This document shows positions 4,965 through 8,675 of a stretch of 8,675 bases of DNA, piece after piece. The DNA is from a bacterium (GTDB taxonomy: Bacteria > JAJVIF01 > JAGGVT01), in assembly GCA_021157815.1 (NCBI GenBank), contig JAGGVT010000101.1:1-8675 (forward strand), written 5' to 3'. The notes below the pieces were generated by a model. It did not search any database. It was not told the DNA's origin and was given only the letters and a program-made list of their open reading frames with translations. The position numbers and the translations under genes are program-made. Each line of letters starts with the position of its first letter. The stretch's first letter is position 1.

Positions 4965-5019
4965 GGCTGTGTCGCTCCCGTCTCGGAGGCAAGAGAAACG
5001 GGACGTTTCTCACACAGCC
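4965..5019. repeat. Nested inverted repeat between the MITE-like copy and the MFS gene
   Basis: GGCTGTGT (4965-4972) pairs with ACACAGCC (5012-5019), enclosing a second perfect stem, GAGAAACG (4993-5000), loop GGA, CGTTTCTC (5004-5011). The two right arms abut while the left arms are 20 nt apart. Flanking text (GCGGGACGCCAGCGCTACGA) reads like a dispersed repeat. Lying downstream of the minus-strand MFS gene, it may serve as its transcript end. Confidence 0.55.
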
Positions 5020-5057
5020 AGCGGGACGCCAGCGCTACGAGCTATGATTAATTCATT

Positions 5058-6314
5058 TTAATACTTCACTCCCAGTTCAATAAATATGGGACGGATTATT
5101 TTTCTCAATGCCGGCAGTTTTCTGTAGAAATCGAATGCGGCGATAAGGCAAATAATCCCGCTGATTATCAGCGTTGCAGGCGCGCCGATGAATTCAGCCA
5201 TGCTCCCCGCGATGATGCTTCCAAACGGAAGGAAACCAAGTATGGATGCCGCATAAAACGCCATGACCCGTCCGCGCTTGTCGTCATCAACGATGTTTTG
5301 AAGCGTTGTGTTGCACGATGAAAACATATTGAGCTGTCCGAAACCGACAATCGAGAGAAACAGCATTGAAAGAAATAAATTGTTCGACAGCGAAAACAAT
5401 ATGACACCCGTTGAGAAAATCGCTGTTGACAGCACGATATTTTTTCCTATTCCCTTAACGCTTTTCCGCATGGCGAAAGCAAGTCCGCCGATTATCGAGC
5501 CAACTCCAACCGCTGCCATCAGATATCCCAGCGTCTTTGCATCGCCGTCTAAAACAGTTTTGGCAAACACAGGCATGAGAATAACATAGGAAAGCGCTGA
5601 CAGGCTGATAATCGCGAGCAGCTGCAGTATTGCCCTGATTGGAGCGAATCCGAATGAATATCGCGCGCCCTCGATAAATTCCTCTTTCAGATTATGTCCG
5701 CGCAGTTCAACCAATCGGGGTTTTAGTTTCATCATCAAAAGCACGACTATAACAGAAAGGTAGCTAATCCCGTTAACAAGAAAACATATTCCTTCTCCGA
5801 AGGCCGCGATAACAATACCGGCCAATGTAGGCCCAATCAGCCTTGCGGAGTTGAACAGGATGGAGTTCAATGCGATTGCGTTGCTTAAATCCTCCTTTTT
5901 CTCCACGATGTCTGGCAGGAAAGCCTGTCTGGTGGGCATGTCAAATGCGAAGATTATTCCCTGAAATATACTCAAAGCGATAATGTGCCAAACTTCGATG
6001 CTGTTTGTTAAAACCAGGATTGTGAGTATCAACGCCTGAATCATCGCCAGAAACTGCGTTACGATTATTATCCTGAGACGGTTGTAACGGTCTGCCAGAA
6101 CGCCGACAAACGGAGCGATAATGAGATTCGGAATGAGACCGGCGAATCCGACAACTCCAAGAAGAATCTCAGAATCTGTCAAACGATAAACAAGCCACGA
6201 CATCGCGATTCGCTGCATCCATGTGCCGATAAGCGATACGACCTGGCCGCCGAAATAAAAGCGGTAGTTGCGATACGAGAACGCTCTCGCGAATATTTTC
6301 AGTCTGTCGTTTAT
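5058..6314 (-). CDS. MFS transporter, MFS_3/EntS-like exporter, apparent ATA start
   Basis: A major facilitator superfamily exporter of 418 residues when read from 6314. It has about 12 hydrophobic helices, a motif A loop (GVLADRYNRLRI, 71-82) and the family phrases SLIGTWMQRIAMSWLVYRLT and FDMPTRQAFLPDIVEKKEDL, typical of MFS_3 members such as enterobactin exporters; the substrate is unknown. The first ATG (6216-6218) gives 386 residues but cuts off NYRFYFGGQVVSLIGTW, which is the conserved start of helix 1. The frame stays open upstream to a TGA at 6360-6362 with no ATG, GTG or TTG. ATA at 6312-6314, nine nt after AGGA in an ACAGGAAACA context, begins (M)NDRLKIFARAFSYRNYRFYF, just where relatives start. 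Either AUA is used, an ATG was lost, or the base is an error. A repeat complex begins 35 bp upstream. Confidence 0.85.
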   Translation of the reverse strand: MNDRLKIFARAFSYRNYRFYFGGQVVSLIGTWMQRIAMSWLVYRLTDSEILLGVVGFAGLIPNLIIAPFVGVLADRYNRLRIIIVTQFLAMIQALILTILVLTNSIEVWHIIALSIFQGIIFAFDMPTRQAFLPDIVEKKEDLSNAIALNSILFNSARLIGPTLAGIVIAAFGEGICFLVNGISYLSVIVVLLMMKLKPRLVELRGHNLKEEFIEGARYSFGFAPIRAILQLLAIISLSALSYVILMPVFAKTVLDGDAKTLGYLMAAVGVGSIIGGLAFAMRKSVKGIGKNIVLSTAIFSTGVILFSLSNNLFLSMLFLSIVGFGQLNMFSSCNTTLQNIVDDDKRGRVMAFYAASILGFLPFGSIIAGSMAEFIGAPATLIISGIICLIAAFDFYRKLPALRKIIRPIFIELGVKY

Positions 6315-6348
6315 TTTGTTGTTTCCTGTTAGCGCCTCTGAAAAAGAA

Positions 6349-6548
6349 TGGATTCCGGGTCAAGCCCGGAATGACAGAAGCTTCTCACCTTAATATAAGC
6401 CCGGAATGACAGAAGCTTGTCACCTTAATATAAGCCCGGAATGACAGAAGCTTGCATCATGTAAAAGACCAACATGACAGAAATTTGTCATTACAGCATA
6501 AGTCCGGGATGGCAGTAATTTGTCATTCCGGGCTTGACCCGGAATCCA
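6349..6548. repeat. 200-bp repeat complex bounded by inverted 27-bp hairpin modules
   Basis: The left boundary (6349-6375) and right boundary (6522-6548) are perfect inverted copies of one 27-nt module that itself folds as ATTCCGGG, loop, CCCGGAAT. A third exact copy is at 8634-8660. Between the boundaries lies a decaying 35-bp tandem array. The module is a dispersed hairpin repeat of the kind that gives the spurious peptide CHSGLDPES when translated. The complex fills the space between the MFS gene and the terminator of the next gene; no protein is encoded. Confidence 0.85.
6362..6525. repeat. 35-bp direct tandem repeat, about five units
   Basis: Units start at 6362, 6397 and 6432 (AAGCCCGGAATGACAGAAGC then TTSTCACCTTAATAT); units 1 and 2 differ by one base. 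The third diverges in its last third, the fourth (6467-6499, 33 nt) is degenerate but keeps ATGACAG and TTGTCA, and the fifth (6500 on) merges into the right 27-bp module. Units are contiguous, without spacers. Decay increases left to right. Confidence 0.8.
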
Positions 6549-6605
6549 TTTTTTCTTTTATAAAGGTTGGCATCATTTCTCTTTGTCAGAAGCCACCTGT
6601 AAGAC

Positions 6606-6631
6606 AAAAACCGGGTACGATTACCGTACCC
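6606..6631 (-). terminator. Intrinsic terminator of the CoA-disulfide reductase-like gene
   Basis: GGGTACG (6613-6619) and CGTACCC (6625-6631) form a perfect 7-bp stem with a 5-nt loop. On the minus strand the stem is followed by GG and TTTTT (6610-6606). It lies 35 bp beyond the stop codon at 6667-6669. Confidence 0.75.
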
Positions 6632-6666
6632 AGTTTATCAAAACTACATTAGTATCGTGCCATGAA

Positions 6667-8373
6667 TTAAATCATGGATGCGTCTTTGACTTTCTTATTG
6701 GGAGCCAGAGGAAGCGATGTTCCTGTGATATCCCTATATGTCCGGTACCCGCCAATAAGATTGCGCACTTTGTATCCCTTCTGGATAAGGATTCTGTATG
6801 CGATATATCCTCTCAAACCAACCTGGCAATATGTGATGATTTCCTTGTCTTTGGGAAGTTCACTCAGTTTGCTTCGAACCTCAGTAAGCGGAATGTTGTG
6901 AGCGCCGGGAATGAGCGCTGTCTCTTCGACTTCATCACGGTTGCGAACATCCACCAGACAGAATTTGTCCGGATTTGCAAGAATTTCCTCAACCTGGCAT
7001 GAATGCATGTCATCCCGGAGGATATTTGACGCCGCGAATCCCAAAAAGTTAACCGGGTCTTTTGCTGAACCGAAAGGTGGAGCGTAACACAGTTCAACAT
7101 CCTCAAGATCGTAAACGGTAAGCCCTCCGCGAATCGCCATCGCGATGACATCAATTCGCTTGTCAATTCCTTTCCTGCCAACACAATGCGCGCCGAAAAT
7201 TTTCCCATCCTTCGGATCAAACATCAGTTTAAGCGTTGTTGGGCAGGCGTTGGGATAGTAACTCGCGTGTGAGAACGGATGGACATATATTTTTTCATAA
7301 TTCATATTATTAGCCTTGAGCGCTCTTTCACTCATACCGGTCATGCCAATCGCGAGATCGAACACTTTGCAGATTGCGGTTCCCTGTGTTTTCTTGTAAA
7401 CGCTGTCGCGACCTAAAATGTTATCCGCCGCGATTCGTCCCTGGCGGTTCGCCGGGCCTGCCAGAGGAATCAGTGTTTGAACATTGCTGACAAAATCAGT
7501 AACTTCGATTGCATCTCCAACAGCATAGATATCCGGGTCACTTGTTTGCATGTGATCATCAACCTTGATTCCACCGCGCTTACCAATCTCAAGTCCGGCA
7601 TCCTTCGCAAGATTAACCTCTGGCCTGACTCCAATTGCAAGAATGCAGAAATCGCATGTTACGCTTCCACCGGTGCTCAATTCAACATCGAGTTTGTCGC
7701 CATTATCCTTGAACCCCGCTGCGGATGTTTCAAGTTTGAGGTCAACACCGTGATTTTTTAATTCGTCGTGAAGCGGAGCCGCGAATTCAGCATCGGCAAC
7801 AGCCATAACCTGCGGAAGAAGTTCGACCAGCGTGACTTTGATTTCCTTATCCCTGAGAGCCTCGACCATTTCAAGCCCGATATATCCGCCACCAACAACG
7901 ACAACGTGTTTTGCATTTTTTCCATCAACCAGACTTTTTATTTTATCTGTATCTTCCATATTGCGAAGTGTGTGAATCTTATCAGACTCGATGCCCGGGA
8001 TGGGCGGTTTTATTGGGATAGCGCCGGGAGAAAGCACAAGAGCATCATAGGATACTGTTTTCTCCTTTCCAGTAGATAAATTCTTCGCGATAACCTCTTT
8101 CTTGTCTCGATTGATTTTAGTTACTTCGGTGTTCGTTCGGATATCGATATTAAACCATCCAAACATTTTTTCCGATGTCATCACGAGAAGGTCCTCGCGG
8201 TCCTCGATGACTCCGCCGATATAATACGGCAATCCGCAGTTGGCGAATGAGATATTGGCGCCCCGCTCAATCAGGATGATTTCCGCATCCTCGTTCAGCC
8301 GTCTGGCTCGCGCTGCGCATGACGCTCCGCCAGCTACCCCACCCACAATTACAATAGTCTTTTTATCTGCCAT
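6667..8373 (-). CDS. CoA-disulfide reductase / polysulfide reductase-like flavoprotein with rhodanese domain
   Basis: A 568-residue cytoplasmic fusion enzyme (numbering from the chosen ATG). It has an FAD motif VIVGGVAGGASCAARARRL (about 8-26), the single redox cysteine in SFANCGLPYY (Cys46), an NAD(P)H-binding GGGYIG (161-166), a second FAD motif YAVGDA (283-288) and the dimerisation-domain pair HASYYPNA (369-376). The C-terminal rhodanese domain carries its active cysteine in YCQVGLRG (Cys516). This is the CoADR-RHD architecture, whose members reduce CoA disulfide, CoA persulfide or polysulfide with NAD(P)H, with the rhodanese Cys passing sulfane sulfur. Which substrate applies cannot be told from sequence; NADH oxidase-like activity is also known in the family. 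A start at 8391 would place the AAGGAG ribosome site inside the gene, so ATG 8371-8373 is preferred. It is a single-gene unit with its own promoter and terminator. Confidence 0.92.
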   Translation of the reverse strand: MADKKTIVIVGGVAGGASCAARARRLNEDAEIILIERGANISFANCGLPYYIGGVIEDREDLLVMTSEKMFGWFNIDIRTNTEVTKINRDKKEVIAKNLSTGKEKTVSYDALVLSPGAIPIKPPIPGIESDKIHTLRNMEDTDKIKSLVDGKNAKHVVVVGGGYIGLEMVEALRDKEIKVTLVELLPQVMAVADAEFAAPLHDELKNHGVDLKLETSAAGFKDNGDKLDVELSTGGSVTCDFCILAIGVRPEVNLAKDAGLEIGKRGGIKVDDHMQTSDPDIYAVGDAIEVTDFVSNVQTLIPLAGPANRQGRIAADNILGRDSVYKKTQGTAICKVFDLAIGMTGMSERALKANNMNYEKIYVHPFSHASYYPNACPTTLKLMFDPKDGKIFGAHCVGRKGIDKRIDVIAMAIRGGLTVYDLEDVELCYAPPFGSAKDPVNFLGFAASNILRDDMHSCQVEEILANPDKFCLVDVRNRDEVEETALIPGAHNIPLTEVRSKLSELPKDKEIITYCQVGLRGYIAYRILIQKGYKVRNLIGGYRTYRDITGTSLPLAPNKKVKDASMI

Positions 8374-8380
8374 GTTTATT

Positions 8381-8386
8381 CTCCTT
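8381..8386 (-). promoter_or_regulatory. Ribosome binding site deciding the reductase start
   Basis: AAGGAG on the minus strand, 7 nt before ATG 8371-8373. It lies downstream of the alternative ATG at 8389-8391, which has no comparable site, so the shorter product is favoured. Confidence 0.85.
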
Positions 8387-8412
8387 AGCATAAATTTTAT
8401 AAAAGGAAATTT

Positions 8413-8440
8413 ATGATACTCTTAATTTTTGAAATTTCAA
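8413..8440 (-). promoter_or_regulatory. Candidate sigma-70 promoter of the reductase gene
   Basis: On the minus strand TTGAAA (8435-8440) and TATCAT (8413-8418) are 16 bp apart, each with four or more consensus bases. The predicted start near 8406 leaves a leader of about 33 nt. The surrounding DNA is very AT-rich, so other hexamer pairs are possible. Confidence 0.45.
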
Positions 8441-8446
8441 TTTAAG
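8421..8446. promoter_or_regulatory. Palindrome over the reductase -35 region (possible operator)
   Basis: TTGAAATTTCAA (8429-8440) is a perfect 12-bp palindrome that contains the proposed -35 hexamer. It is flanked by CTTAAT (8421-8426) and TTTAAG (8441-8446), extending the symmetry imperfectly. A dimeric repressor site is plausible; AT-rich DNA makes chance palindromes likelier. Confidence 0.35.
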
Positions 8447-8587
8447 ATTTGGAAATTTGTTGTTCTAAATTATTTTGAAGTTAAAAAGAGGCAGCCAATT
8501 TAAAATAGGCCTTTGTTGTGGTGCGGGCATCCTGGGGCTGTTGAGAATCCCTGTTTTAATTTTATCTTCCCTCAAAGATGGCAAATT

Positions 8588-8660
8588 GTCATTCTGAACT
8601 TGATTCAGAATCCACGTCTTCCAGGCTTGAAGATGGATTCCGGGTCAAGCCCGGAATGAC
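8588..8660. repeat. Inverted pair of 27-bp hairpin modules
   Basis: Module 8588-8614 (ATTCTGAA-CTTGA-TTCAGAAT core) faces module 8634-8660, which in the same orientation has ATTCCGGG-CTTGA-CCCGGAAT. The loop and outer bases are identical and the three changed stem pairs are compensated. The second module equals the boundaries at 6349 and 6522 exactly. The pair is separated by 19 bp and lies upstream of the reductase promoter. Confidence 0.85.
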
Positions 8661-8675
8661 ATTGAATATACTTGA

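Noticed and set aside
6362-6548. CRISPR-like array
   Set aside because: The 35-bp units are contiguous with no spacers, decay progressively, and no cas gene is present.
6452-6652. A 66-codon plus-strand frame across the repeat complex
   Set aside because: Its translation contains CHSGLDPES, the well-known false peptide of the GTCATTCCGGGC repeat, and the frame crosses repeats and a terminator.
8374-8391. Six-residue longer start of the reductase (ATG 8389-8391)
   Set aside because: The AAGGAG ribosome site lies between the two ATGs and serves the second one.

Overview
The window comes from a bacterial chromosome of moderate GC. It is packed with housekeeping and membrane genes, almost all on the minus strand, separated by intergenic regions full of short palindromic repeats. 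The gene set (an NtrC-type regulator tail, QueA, a DciA/DUF721 protein, a Flp/Tad-type pilin, a CoA-disulfide reductase-rhodanese fusion) and the repeat families suggest an uncultivated Gram-negative-type lineage, perhaps of the FCB or Zixibacteria kind. That placement is a guess; no marker gene here fixes the taxonomy.

Layout. 1-107 (+) is the Fis-type helix-turn-helix end of a sigma-54 activator, convergent with queA (231-1283, -), which makes epoxyqueuosine in tRNA. 1284-1718 has no gene: it holds a 132-bp segment with 11-bp inverted ends and a 21-copy octamer tandem repeat that stops just after the stop codon of a DciA-like gene (1719-2021, -). 2022-2301 carries a probable promoter and a nested palindromic element of about 190 bp. 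Next is a two-gene minus-strand operon: a six-helix membrane protein of the glycerophosphodiesterase-membrane-domain type (3149-4117), then a CPBP/CAAX-type intramembrane protease (2302-3144), 4 bp apart.

The most interesting part is 4118-4760. A strong promoter (TTGATA-17 bp-TATAAT), divergent from the operon promoter, drives a leader with a possible 32-codon ORF and then a short Flp-type pilin gene (4381-4551) that is easily missed. The pilin has a textbook prepilin cleavage and Glu+5 motif but no ATG, GTG or TTG start; the best start is ATT behind a purine-rich Shine-Dalgarno sequence. Downstream are a nested stem-loop, an orphan AAGGAGG and an intrinsic terminator. A second copy of the palindromic element follows (4777-4953), so the operon and pilin lie between two same-orientation copies.

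5058-6314 (-) is an MFS exporter whose homology-supported start is also non-standard (ATA). 6315-6666 has no gene: it holds a 200-bp repeat complex (five decaying 35-bp units between inverted 27-bp hairpin modules) and the terminator of the last gene. 6667-8373 (-) is a CoA-disulfide reductase/NADH-dependent polysulfide reductase-like flavoprotein with a C-terminal rhodanese domain. Its upstream region (8374-8675) has a good RBS, a candidate promoter overlapped by a palindrome and another hairpin repeat pair; I see nothing else there except an 11-nt match (8534-8544) to the end of the 2098 element.

The genes do not form one pathway. Themes are cell-envelope proteins (protease, membrane protein, pilin, exporter), sulfur/thiol redox, tRNA modification and replication support.
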